Notes: generated by a model from the letters alone, not told the origin. A DNA stretch of 8,568 nucleotides from Lentimonas sp002292345 (GCA_964187655.1 CAXLMP010000010.1:1-8568); one strand, 5' to 3'. Numbered from the stretch's first letter, positions 1-7,317 are shown. Numbers and translations: made by a program.

Positions 1-2
1 GC

Positions 3-119
3 GTGGTCGGCAACCGCTTCCCGGGACAGACCCTACAGTGGGACGGTGATGCCATGCGCTTCACTAATAACGAGGACGCCAACAAACTGGTGAGCCGCAG
101 CTATCGTACGGACTACTAG
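3..119 (+). CDS. Gfo/Idh/MocA-family oxidoreductase, C-terminal end (partial)
   Basis: Only the last 38 codons and a TAG stop are inside the window, in the frame that starts at base 3; the other two forward frames are closed by early stops. The tail contains GQTLQWDGDAMRFTN, then ANKLVSRSYR and a terminal DY. This Leu-x-Trp-Asp ... Arg-Phe-Thr-Asn ... Ala-Asn ... Tyr-Arg arrangement is the usual C-terminus of the large exported-type Gfo/Idh/MocA oxidoreductases abundant in Planctomycetes and Verrucomicrobia, which often carry a twin-arginine signal. The N-terminus, cofactor-binding fold and any signal lie outside, so export and substrate are unknown. The stop is two bases before the next start, so the two genes are very probably co-transcribed and perhaps translationally coupled. 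The family call rests on a short tail and is from memory of the family. Confidence 0.7.
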   Translation: MVGNRFPGQTLQWDGDAMRFTNNEDANKLVSRSYRTDY

Positions 120-121
120 CA

Positions 122-1204
122 ATGATGAAAAAACACTCAATTCGAATTCTATGTATTGGCGCCGGCAACATGGGCCGTTCTCATGCGCTGGCCTATCATC
201 GCCTCGACGGTTTTGAAATCGTTGGGATCGTCACTCGCTCGCCGCAATCGCGCGCGGCTCTGAACCAGGAGTTGGGTGGGAATTATCCGGAGTATGCCGA
301 TGTGGCGACCGCGCTGGCTGAGAGCCGGCCGGATGCCGTCAGCATCTCCTCTTATCCGGATACACACGCAGCCTATGCGACTGCCGCACTCGAAGCTGGC
401 TGCCACGTGTTTCTTGAAAAACCCATTGCTGAGCAAGTCATCGAAGCGGAAGGCTTGATCCAATTGGCACAGGCCAAAAAACTGAAACTGGTAGCCGGCT
501 ATATCCTTCGCTACCACCCATCTTGGAAGCGATTCATCGACGTCGCACAGACATTGGGCAAGCCACTGGTCATGCGTATGAATATGAACCAGCAATCCTC
601 TGGTTCGGCATGGCAGACGCACCAAAATTTGATGTCCTCGATTTCGCCGATTGTGGATTGTGGTATTCACTACGTCGATGTGATGTGCCAGATGACGCAG
701 GCAAAACCCATTCGCGTCTCCGGTATCGGGGCACGCCTGACGAATGATCTACCCGCAGGGAAAATCAATTACGGTCAGCTACAAGTCAGCTTCGATGATG
801 GTTCCGTGGGTTGGTATGAAGCGGGCTGGGGCCCGATGATGAGCGAGACCGCATTTTTCATTAAAGATGTCGTGGGCCCCGATGGCTCCGCTTCGATCGT
901 CGCGCCCAGCGCATCGGTCGCAGGGCAGAGCGCCAATGTGCACGGGCACGTCGAAACTCAAGTCATCCGCCGCCATCACAGTGGTTTGCAGCAGGACGGC
1001 AGCTTTGCGAAGCCCGACGAAGAGATCTCCACCGTTGAAGAGCCTGACCACGACGGCCTGTGCCAACTGGAACAAGAATACTTTCTGCGCGCCATTTGCG
1101 AAGACCTTGATTTAACTGAGCAGTATGCCGAAATTCTCAGCTCGATGCGTATTGTCGCCGCGGCCGACGAAAGCTTTCGTACCGGCAAAACCATCGATTT
1201 GTAG
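122..1204 (+). CDS. Gfo/Idh/MocA-family NAD(P)-dependent sugar oxidoreductase
   Basis: This 360-residue protein has the normal length of the family. An N-terminal Rossmann fold shows the dinucleotide-binding motif GAGNMG at residues 13-18. The conserved EKP is at residues 99-101, with Lys100 the expected catalytic or substrate-positioning lysine. The C-terminal domain opens with GYILRYHP at 126-133 and carries the DCGIHYVDV signature (179-187), where Asp179, His183 and Asp186 are likely active-site residues. Family members oxidise or reduce a sugar or cyclitol hydroxyl, often at C3. There is no signal peptide, so it should be cytoplasmic, unlike the exported DUF1080 protein downstream. Two in-frame ATGs stand side by side at 122 and 125. 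The first is taken because it follows the upstream stop by two bases; neither has a clear Shine-Dalgarno. The substrate cannot be read from the sequence. Confidence 0.93.
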   Translation: MMKKHSIRILCIGAGNMGRSHALAYHRLDGFEIVGIVTRSPQSRAALNQELGGNYPEYADVATALAESRPDAVSISSYPDTHAAYATAALEAGCHVFLEKPIAEQVIEAEGLIQLAQAKKLKLVAGYILRYHPSWKRFIDVAQTLGKPLVMRMNMNQQSSGSAWQTHQNLMSSISPIVDCGIHYVDVMCQMTQAKPIRVSGIGARLTNDLPAGKINYGQLQVSFDDGSVGWYEAGWGPMMSETAFFIKDVVGPDGSASIVAPSASVAGQSANVHGHVETQVIRRHHSGLQQDGSFAKPDEEISTVEEPDHDGLCQLEQEYFLRAICEDLDLTEQYAEILSSMRIVAAADESFRTGKTIDL

Positions 1205-1226
1205 TTCCACCACTTAAACCTTAATC

Positions 1227-2513
1227 ATGCATCACTTCCGTCACGTTATTGCACCTGCACTTGCTTTCCTCATATCAGCCTCGTTGCTGTCTGCGCTCAC
1301 TCCCCCTGAGGGATTTACTGCGCTCTTCAATGGCTCTGACCTAAGTGGCTGGCATGGCGATAACCCGCACGAAACTGCCAAAGCCAAAGATCGCGCGCAA
1401 TCGCTTGCGAAGCAGCAAGCTGAGTTCCTCGAGCACTGGAGTATACAAGACGGCGCACTTTACAATGCCGGGCATGGGCCGTACGCCACCACCGACAAAG
1501 ACTACGGCGACTTCGAGCTCATGCTCGAATATAAGACAGTTGCTGAGGCCGACAGTGGCATTTATCTACGCGGCAATCCGCAAGTGCAGATTTGGGATCA
1601 CACCAAAGCGGGCGGCAAGTGGAAGTACGGTGCGGATAAGGGCTCTGGAGGTCTGTGGAACAATGCCAGAGGTGCGGCAGGCAAAGATCCGCTGGTATGC
1701 GCGGATCGTCCCTTTGGTGAGTGGAACCAAGTCCACATCCGCATGCTTGGGTGCCGTGTCTGGGTGCGCTTGAATGAGCAACTCGTGGTCGATGGCGTGC
1801 ATATGCGCAATTACTGGAGTAAGGGTAGGACACCCATTCCAGCAACTGGCCCCATCCATCTACAGACACACGGCGGTTCGATCCACTGGCGCAATATTTT
1901 TATTCGTGAAATCGGCCCCGACGAGGCGAATCAACTGCTGAGCGAACGAGACACCGAGGGTTTCGAATCGATTTGCAACGGCAAAGATTTCACCGGCTGG
2001 CAGGGGAATCTTGATCAGTATGAGATCATCGACGGTGCCATCGCTTGCTTGAAGGGCGGCAATATTTACACCACGCGGACATACAGTGACTTCGTATTAA
2101 AACTAGAGTTCAAAGTGCCCCCCGCTGGCAACAACGGCTTGGCCATCCGCTATCCCGGGCATGGTAACCCAGCTTACAGTGGCATGTGCGAACTGCAGGT
2201 GCTCGACAATAGCGCTGAGAAATACGCCGACCTCGATCCCCGCCAATATCACGGCAGTGTGTATGGCAAGGCCGCTGCCCAGCGCGGCTACCTACGGGCC
2301 GTCAACCAATGGAATTATCAAGTCGTGCGGGTACAGGGCAGCAGCATTCAGGTGGAACTGAATGGAACGGTTATTGTCGATGCCGACCTTGCCAGTATCA
2401 CCGAATTCATGAGCTCCAAATTCAATTCGAACATCCCACAAGGCGGGTACCTCGGCTTTGCCGGCCACGGCAGAGGCATCGCGTTCCGGAATCTGTGGGT
2501 CCGCGAGCTTTGA
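1227..2513 (+). CDS. Exported tandem DUF1080 (3-keto-disaccharide hydrolase-like) protein
   Basis: This is a 428-residue protein with a Sec signal peptide (hydrophobic stretch about residues 8-23, probable cleavage after Leu-Ser-Ala near 23). Two DUF1080 beta-sandwich domains follow. Domain 1 (about 28-228) starts GFTALFNGSDLSGWHG and ends WRNIFIREI. Domain 2 (about 245-428) starts GFESICNGKDFTGWQG and ends FRNLWVREL, so the duplication is visible at both ends. Domain 1 has ADSGIYLRGNPQVQIWD at 108-124. The matching part of domain 2 is NNGLAIRYPGHGNPAYSGM followed by CELQVLD, with HGSVYG at 342-347. Domain 1 also has a helical, Ala/Lys/Gln-rich insertion (about 46-69) that domain 2 lacks. DUF1080 (PF06439) domains are known as 3-keto-disaccharide hydrolases working with Gfo/Idh/MocA dehydrogenases, and two such genes lie directly upstream. 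Catalytic residues are not assigned here. A carbohydrate-binding role for one domain is possible. The start ATG follows the upstream stop by 22 bases without a clear ribosome site. Confidence 0.9.
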   Translation: MHHFRHVIAPALAFLISASLLSALTPPEGFTALFNGSDLSGWHGDNPHETAKAKDRAQSLAKQQAEFLEHWSIQDGALYNAGHGPYATTDKDYGDFELMLEYKTVAEADSGIYLRGNPQVQIWDHTKAGGKWKYGADKGSGGLWNNARGAAGKDPLVCADRPFGEWNQVHIRMLGCRVWVRLNEQLVVDGVHMRNYWSKGRTPIPATGPIHLQTHGGSIHWRNIFIREIGPDEANQLLSERDTEGFESICNGKDFTGWQGNLDQYEIIDGAIACLKGGNIYTTRTYSDFVLKLEFKVPPAGNNGLAIRYPGHGNPAYSGMCELQVLDNSAEKYADLDPRQYHGSVYGKAAAQRGYLRAVNQWNYQVVRVQGSSIQVELNGTVIVDADLASITEFMSSKFNSNIPQGGYLGFAGHGRGIAFRNLWVREL

Positions 2514-2544
2514 TGTAGACGGCTTTGCATTTGTAATGTGCCTC

Positions 2545-2573
2545 TTGACGCTGAGTAGTTTTTGAAATTTAAA
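2545..2573 (+). promoter_or_regulatory. Candidate sigma-70-type promoter upstream of the esterase fusion
   Basis: TTGACG (2545-2550, five of six to the -35 consensus) is followed after 17 bases by TTTAAA (2568-2573, four of six to the -10 consensus). It lies in the 112-base AT-rich gap between the DUF1080 gene and the esterase fusion, the first gap long enough to hold a promoter. A start near 2580 would give a leader of about 45 bases. Promoter rules in this phylum are poorly known and such matches occur by chance, so this is only a candidate. Confidence 0.25.
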
Positions 2574-2614
2574 GCACAACTTACATCCGCGTGATAATAC
2601 TAACTTCGTATTTT

Positions 2615-2623
2615 TATAAAAAA
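2615..2623 (+). promoter_or_regulatory. TATAAAAAA A-tract just before the start codon at 2626
   Basis: TATAAAAAA lies 11 bases before the ATG, replacing any Shine-Dalgarno. An almost identical element (4310-4319) stands before the fucosidase gene. It could be an unstructured A-rich translation enhancer or a -10-like element; nothing in the sequence decides between these. Confidence 0.25.
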
Positions 2624-2625
2624 CG

Positions 2626-4203
2626 ATGAAGCCATCCTACAAAGCCATTCGCTCTTTCGTCGCTCTCATGGTCGCCTTGTCTCTGGCAGGTCAGGCGGTG
2701 GCAAGCAAAACGAGCAGCCCAGTGATTCCGATCTGGCCTGCTGGCACTGCTCAGGTGGATCCGAATATGTCGGAAGAACTCGTGCCTCGGCACTTGGAGT
2801 TAGTAAAAAATATTCATGACCCGAACCTGACGGTTTTTCGGCCGAATAATCCGAACGGTGTGGCCGTAGTGATTTGTCCGGGTGGGGCATATATGTTTCT
2901 GGGGGTTGAACATGAGGGAAAACGCGTTGCCGAAACGCTGAATAAATTTGGGATCACCGCGTTTGTACTGAAATATCGACTGCCGACGACGCAAAGCGCG
3001 AACTTTAAACACCCGGTTCCGCTATCCGATGCGTTGCGAGCAATTCAGTGGGTTCGGTATCACGCATCTGAATACAAGTTGGATGCGAAGCGTATCGGTA
3101 TTATGGGCTTTTCGGCCGGCGGTCATTTGGCGGCTTCGGCGGGCACTTTGTATTCAAAATATAGTTTCGGCACCGACGGTATTGCACAGGTCAGTTCCCG
3201 CCCCGACTTCATGTGTCTGGGCTATCCGGTTATTTCCACTCAAAAAGAAATCGCGCATGGTTGCGTGCGGCGTCTGCTGAATGCCGGATTTACTCAGGAT
3301 CAGCTGGCGGAAATGTCCTGCGAGTTGAATGTAACTGCGCAGACGCCGCCGACGTTTTTGCTGCACGCCAAGGATGACAAAGGCGTGTTGCCGCAAAACA
3401 GCATGGTAATGCATGAGGCTTTAAAGCAGCAGGGCGTACTGACCGAGTTGAAGCTGTATGAGCAGGGCGGGCATGGCTTCGGGCTGGGCCGCAAGGGCAC
3501 AGACTCCGCGCAGTGGTTGGACGACTTTATCGCTTGGTTGTCTTCGATGCAGATTATTGGATCGACGGGCGAGTTCTATACGCCAACGCAGGATTTGAAT
3601 GCGCTGGAGCCACGCACCAAGTGCAAAGAAAGCCTGCCAAATGTGCTACTCACCGGTGATTCGATTTCGATTGGCTATACCCCCGTCGTAATTGAACAAC
3701 TCAAGGGCGTGGCGAATGTGCAGCGCGTAAAGAGCAACTGCGGCGATACGCAACGAGGCTTGCAGAGCCTGCATGCTTGGCTGGGAGACACGCAGTGGGA
3801 TGTGATCCATTTCAATTGGGGCCTGCACGATCTTTGTTACTGGCATCCCGAGTCGAAAGTCTATGGCAAGCGCGATAAGGTGAATGGCAGTGTTGCGGTG
3901 CCGTTGGAGCAGTATGGAAAAAACCTGCAGGCACTAGTGCTGCAATTGCTGCAAACCGACGCCACACTGATCTGGGCTTCGACCACACTGGTGCCGCAAG
4001 GCGAAGCCGGCCGCCGCGTTGGCGACGAGCTCAAGTACAACGCCGCCGCCAAAGCGATCATGCTCAAACACGGCGTCGCGATCAACGACCTCCACGCGCT
4101 GACGGCGTCCTTTCCACTGCAGCTCTTCTCGCGTCCGGGTGACGTGCACTATAAAAATGAGGGCAGTGCCCAGCTCGCGCAACAAGTAGCGAGTGTCATC
4201 TAG
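2626..4203 (+). CDS. Exported alpha/beta-hydrolase esterase fused to a divergent SGNH domain
   Basis: This 525-residue protein has a Sec signal peptide (residues 1-27, probable cleavage after Ala-Val-Ala). Residues about 33-307 form an alpha/beta hydrolase of the acetyl/feruloyl-esterase (Aes/BD-FAE-like) kind. It has the oxyanion segment CPGGAY at 84-89, nucleophile elbow GFSAGG with Ser163, acid Asp251 in HAKDDKGV and His283 in QGGHGFG. Residues about 336-525 form a second hydrolase of the SGNH type, with block I GDSIS at 344-348 (Ser346) and a likely block II Gly373. Block III reads NWGLHDL, with His401 where the canonical Asn of GxND stands. Block V reads PGDVHY, with the Asp only two residues before His508 instead of three. 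I recall NWGLHDL-type SGNH domains elsewhere in this phylum, so this is probably a real subfamily rather than decay. The likely role is removal of acyl groups from polysaccharide in the periplasm or outside. The first domain's triad looks intact; activity of the second is uncertain. Confidence 0.9.
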   Translation: MKPSYKAIRSFVALMVALSLAGQAVASKTSSPVIPIWPAGTAQVDPNMSEELVPRHLELVKNIHDPNLTVFRPNNPNGVAVVICPGGAYMFLGVEHEGKRVAETLNKFGITAFVLKYRLPTTQSANFKHPVPLSDALRAIQWVRYHASEYKLDAKRIGIMGFSAGGHLAASAGTLYSKYSFGTDGIAQVSSRPDFMCLGYPVISTQKEIAHGCVRRLLNAGFTQDQLAEMSCELNVTAQTPPTFLLHAKDDKGVLPQNSMVMHEALKQQGVLTELKLYEQGGHGFGLGRKGTDSAQWLDDFIAWLSSMQIIGSTGEFYTPTQDLNALEPRTKCKESLPNVLLTGDSISIGYTPVVIEQLKGVANVQRVKSNCGDTQRGLQSLHAWLGDTQWDVIHFNWGLHDLCYWHPESKVYGKRDKVNGSVAVPLEQYGKNLQALVLQLLQTDATLIWASTTLVPQGEAGRRVGDELKYNAAAKAIMLKHGVAINDLHALTASFPLQLFSRPGDVHYKNEGSAQLAQQVASVI

Positions 4204-4329
4204 CGCGCCTTGCCGGAGCAGTCAGTGGTAGTCACTTATAGCAGGAAGCGTTAGTAACTTATTTCTCAGTTAAGCATACGTCGGTTTAGGTAATCGATAT
4301 TTCCCGTCATATAAAAAAAGAAACCTAGC
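4204..4329 (+). promoter_or_regulatory. 126-base gap upstream of the fucosidase gene, with an A-tract leader
   Basis: This is the longest gap in the window and the most likely site for a promoter serving the fucosidase and the esterase after it. It contains TATAAAAAAA at 4310-4319, matching the element before the gene at 2626. TATAAA within it is a five-of-six -10 match, but no good -35 sits 16-19 bases upstream. No strong terminator hairpin for the preceding gene was found; the best inverted repeat has a four-base stem (4224-4236). There is no clear Shine-Dalgarno before the ATG at 4330. Confidence 0.3.
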
Positions 4330-7308
4330 ATGAAAATACAGAATAACATCTGGAAAACGCTTTGCTTGTATGCTGCGATTGCAGGATCTGTCGCAGTGGG
4401 AGTGAATGCCGCTGACACGGCGAAGATCAAGGTCGCTTGTATCGGTGACAGCATCACATTTGGAGCCGGCATCCCAGACAGGGACCACAACAGTTATCCG
4501 GCGCAGCTCGGCAAGTTGCTCGGCGAGGGCTGGGAGGTACGAAATTTCGGCGTGAATGGACACACTCTGTTGAAAAATGGCGATCACCCATACGTGAACT
4601 CTGGCCAATATAAAGCGGCGTTGGCGTTTCAGCCGGATGTGGTCATCATCAAGCTCGGCACCAACGACAGCAAGCCGAACAACTGGCGCCAGAAAAACGC
4701 TTTCATCGGCGACTATCTGCGCATGATAGACAGCTTCCGTAAGCTGGAAAGCCAACCAGTGGTGTGGCTCTGCAAAGCGGTTCCCGTGTTCCCAGAGCAA
4801 TGGGGCATTAAAGACAGCGTCGTGCGGAATGACATCAATCCGCGCGTTGAATACATCGCCCGCAAGGCTGGCGCTCAAGTGATCGACTTGTACACGCCGC
4901 TAATAGGGGATGCCGCGCTGTTCCCCGACAAGGTGCATCCGAACGCTGCCGGTGCTGCCAAAATGGCACAGATCATTGCCGCACAGCTCTCAACCTGCGG
5001 CAAGCAAGCACCCGCACTTCCTGAACCTGCTACGGGCCCAGAGGGTGAGCTGGTGATCTGGGACGACCTCACGGCCTACGATTTTGAAGTCGCCTATCCA
5101 GTCGGTAACGGCCGTCTGGGTGCCATGCCTTTCGCGGCTTTCCCGCAAGAGCGAATTCTCATCAACGAAGAAACCATCTGGCGCAATGATGGGCCAATGT
5201 ACATGGCGGACGATCTTTTGCCGCACCTAGAGAAAGTGCGGGAGTTGGAAGCCGCGGGGGATTATGCTGGTGCGGATGGCTATTTTGAAACGCATCTTTC
5301 TGGAAGCGGTAGCGGGGCAAAGAGTCCTTATAGTTATCAGTTACTCGGTTGGTTGAACCTTGAGTATCGCAACACGGTTGCGCTTCAACGCACGGTTCGT
5401 TCGCTGGATCTCAACACAGGTGTCGCCCGCACAGTCTACTCGCTCGAAGATGGTTCAACGATCACGCAGGAGGTATTTGCTAGCACGCCCGATGACGTAA
5501 TTGCGGTCACTATTCAATCCGACCAGCCGTTGGATTTGGCTATCGCGATGGATGGTGCCACAGTTGACGGAACCGATCTGGTTAAAACCGGTCAGGCAAC
5601 TGGTGCCGAGGGCACTCGCTTTACTGGACGTGTGCGCGTGGCGCAGGCCACCGGAGCTGTTTCAGCTGCAGGCGCTGCGCTTGAACTCAAGCAGACTGAA
5701 TCGGTTACGCTCTATTTCTCTGCTGCTACCGATTTTAACCGGATTGAGCCTGCAACAAAGCTTGCGGATGGTTGGCAACAAAAGGCGCTGGCTGATCTGG
5801 AGGCGCTGAATGGCAAGTCTTTGAACCAAGTCAAGCAGGCCGCCATTGCAGACCATCAGAACTATTTCAATCGCGTCGCTTCAGACTTTGGTGCGACTGC
5901 GGATGCGGTTCGCGCATTGCCGACCCGTTTGCGTCTGGATCGGATTAAGAGTGGGGCGCACGATGACCCCGATTTGATCGAGACCTATTTTCAGTACGGT
6001 CGTTATTTGCTGATCGCCTCCTCGCGTCCGGGCTGTCTGCCCGCCAATTTACAGGGGCTTTGGAATCCCTATCCGAAAGCGCCGTGGGGCTCGGACTATC
6101 ACTTAAATATTAATATTCAGATGAACTACTGGCCGGCCGAAACCACGGGACTTGCCGAAATGCACGGGCCGTTTTTCGACTTGATCCGCTCCTACCAGGC
6201 TCCTGGCAAAGAGATGGCACGCCGTCTCGGGATGCAAGGCTGGTGTATGGGGCATGCCACCGATGTTTGGGGCAATGCGCGCCTAATGGGAAAAAGCCCC
6301 TTGTGGGCTGGTTCCTTCTTTGGCGGTCAATGGCTGACGTTCCACATTCTCGAACACTATCGTTTTAACCGCGATCCCAAGATCCTTGCGGACAACTGGG
6401 ATATCCTCACCGCATCCGTCGAATTCGCGGACTCCTGGCTGATCCCCGGGCCAGACGGCACGCTGATGGCGCGGCCAGCTGCCTCGCCAGAAAATATGTT
6501 TGCCTATCAGAATGCAGCAGGGAAGTCGCAGGATGCTGCGATTTCGGCAGGCAATAGCTTTGATCAATTCATGATCCTGCAGGTCTTCAGCGATTATCTC
6601 GAAGCCGCCGAGGCACTGGGTAAACAGAACGATCCGTTTGTCAAAAAAATCCGTGGTTTGTTGCCCAAAGTATATCGTCCGCAAATCGCCGAAGATGGGC
6701 GTCTGATGGAGTGGCGGGAGCCGTTCAATGAAGCGCGGCCGGGGCATCGTCATATCTCGCATGTGATCGGAGCCTATCCCGGCAACCAGATCGATTTGGA
6801 CGATGACCCAGCAATGCGCTCTGCGGTGATCAAGTCGATTGAAGGCCGCTTGGCCGCAGGGGGTGCCGGTACCGGTTGGAGCCGTGCCTGGACGATCGGT
6901 ATGTTTGCCCGCTTTTCCGACGGTCAACGCGCTTACGATAACCTGCATGCCATTCTCGTGAAATCCACGCTCGATAACCTGTGGGATGCGCATCCGCCGT
7001 TCCAGATCGACGGCAACTTCGGCTCTACCGCCGCCGTGGCGGAGATGCTGCTACACAGCCACAATGATGAAATAAAGCTGTTGCCTGCCTTGCCGACCCA
7101 ATGGCCGGCCGGGCAGATCACCGGCCTGCGCGCCCGCGGCAACTACACCGTGGATATCAGTTGGAAGGACGGTGCGCTGGACGAAGCCGTCGTGCATGCC
7201 GGCAAACAAAGCACTGGCGAGGTGCGGGTGGTTTACAACAACAAGACCCAAGTGCTGAAGCTCAAGCCAGGTAAAACCAAGACTCTGACTGCCAAGGATT
7301 TTAACTAA
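4330..7308 (+). CDS. Exported SGNH esterase-GH95 alpha-L-fucosidase fusion
   Basis: This is a 992-residue protein with a Sec signal peptide (residues 1-27, cleavage after Val-Asn-Ala). Residues about 33-221 are an SGNH hydrolase with all canonical blocks: GDSIT 39-43 (Ser41), NFGVNG 72-77, GTND 110-113 (Asn112) and DKVH 200-203 (Asp200, His203). A Pro/Ala-rich linker (about 222-239) leads to a full-length GH95 module (about 240-992, about 750 residues, the usual size). The GH95 module starts with AYPVGNGRLGAMPF and contains LPANLQGLWNP (570-580), HLNINIQMNYWPAE (591-604), SPENMF (719-724) and FQIDGNFG (891-898). By comparison with Bifidobacterium bifidum AfcA, Glu721 is the expected general acid, and Asp894 with Asn593 and Asn595 forms the base system for inverting hydrolysis. 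GH95 enzymes release alpha-L-fucose, and some release alpha-L-galactose. The esterase half suggests an acylated substrate. The next gene begins within ten bases of the stop, so they form one unit. Confidence 0.95.
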   Translation: MKIQNNIWKTLCLYAAIAGSVAVGVNAADTAKIKVACIGDSITFGAGIPDRDHNSYPAQLGKLLGEGWEVRNFGVNGHTLLKNGDHPYVNSGQYKAALAFQPDVVIIKLGTNDSKPNNWRQKNAFIGDYLRMIDSFRKLESQPVVWLCKAVPVFPEQWGIKDSVVRNDINPRVEYIARKAGAQVIDLYTPLIGDAALFPDKVHPNAAGAAKMAQIIAAQLSTCGKQAPALPEPATGPEGELVIWDDLTAYDFEVAYPVGNGRLGAMPFAAFPQERILINEETIWRNDGPMYMADDLLPHLEKVRELEAAGDYAGADGYFETHLSGSGSGAKSPYSYQLLGWLNLEYRNTVALQRTVRSLDLNTGVARTVYSLEDGSTITQEVFASTPDDVIAVTIQSDQPLDLAIAMDGATVDGTDLVKTGQATGAEGTRFTGRVRVAQATGAVSAAGAALELKQTESVTLYFSAATDFNRIEPATKLADGWQQKALADLEALNGKSLNQVKQAAIADHQNYFNRVASDFGATADAVRALPTRLRLDRIKSGAHDDPDLIETYFQYGRYLLIASSRPGCLPANLQGLWNPYPKAPWGSDYHLNINIQMNYWPAETTGLAEMHGPFFDLIRSYQAPGKEMARRLGMQGWCMGHATDVWGNARLMGKSPLWAGSFFGGQWLTFHILEHYRFNRDPKILADNWDILTASVEFADSWLIPGPDGTLMARPAASPENMFAYQNAAGKSQDAAISAGNSFDQFMILQVFSDYLEAAEALGKQNDPFVKKIRGLLPKVYRPQIAEDGRLMEWREPFNEARPGHRHISHVIGAYPGNQIDLDDDPAMRSAVIKSIEGRLAAGGAGTGWSRAWTIGMFARFSDGQRAYDNLHAILVKSTLDNLWDAHPPFQIDGNFGSTAAVAEMLLHSHNDEIKLLPALPTQWPAGQITGLRARGNYTVDISWKDGALDEAVVHAGKQSTGEVRVVYNNKTQVLKLKPGKTKTLTAKDFN

Positions 7309-7317
7309 CAAGTGAGT

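Noticed and set aside
2526..2540. Imperfect hairpin around GCATT-TGT-AATG after the DUF1080 gene, as a possible terminator
   Set aside because: Four AT-rich pairs plus a bulge, with the T-run more than ten bases later; too weak.
2593..2598. GATAAT as a -10 element
   Set aside because: It matches five of six bases, but no acceptable -35 lies 16-19 bases upstream and there is no extended -10.
2830..3130. By-eye impression of different codon use in the alpha/beta-hydrolase part compared with the GC-richer end of the same gene
   Set aside because: I could not count codons reliably here, and protein motifs are continuous across the gene; not enough to claim transfer or a recent fusion joint.
4224..4236. 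Inverted repeat AGTG-GTAGT-CACT after the esterase fusion, as a possible terminator
   Set aside because: The stem is only four pairs and no T-run follows.
4270..4878. - strand open frame of 202 codons overlapping the gap and the SGNH part of the fucosidase gene
   Set aside because: Most of it mirrors the SGNH domain; it has no recognisable motif and no evident ribosome site.
6283..6993. - strand open frame of 236 codons inside the GH95 region
   Set aside because: It is opposite conserved GH95 catalytic segments (for example SPENMF) and has no family resemblance; a shadow of the + gene.
7312..7317. GTG at 7312 as the start of the third esterase gene
   Set aside because: It adds only Met-Ser before MKK and leaves just three bases after the previous stop; ATG 7318 gives a cleaner signal peptide with AAGTGAG upstream.
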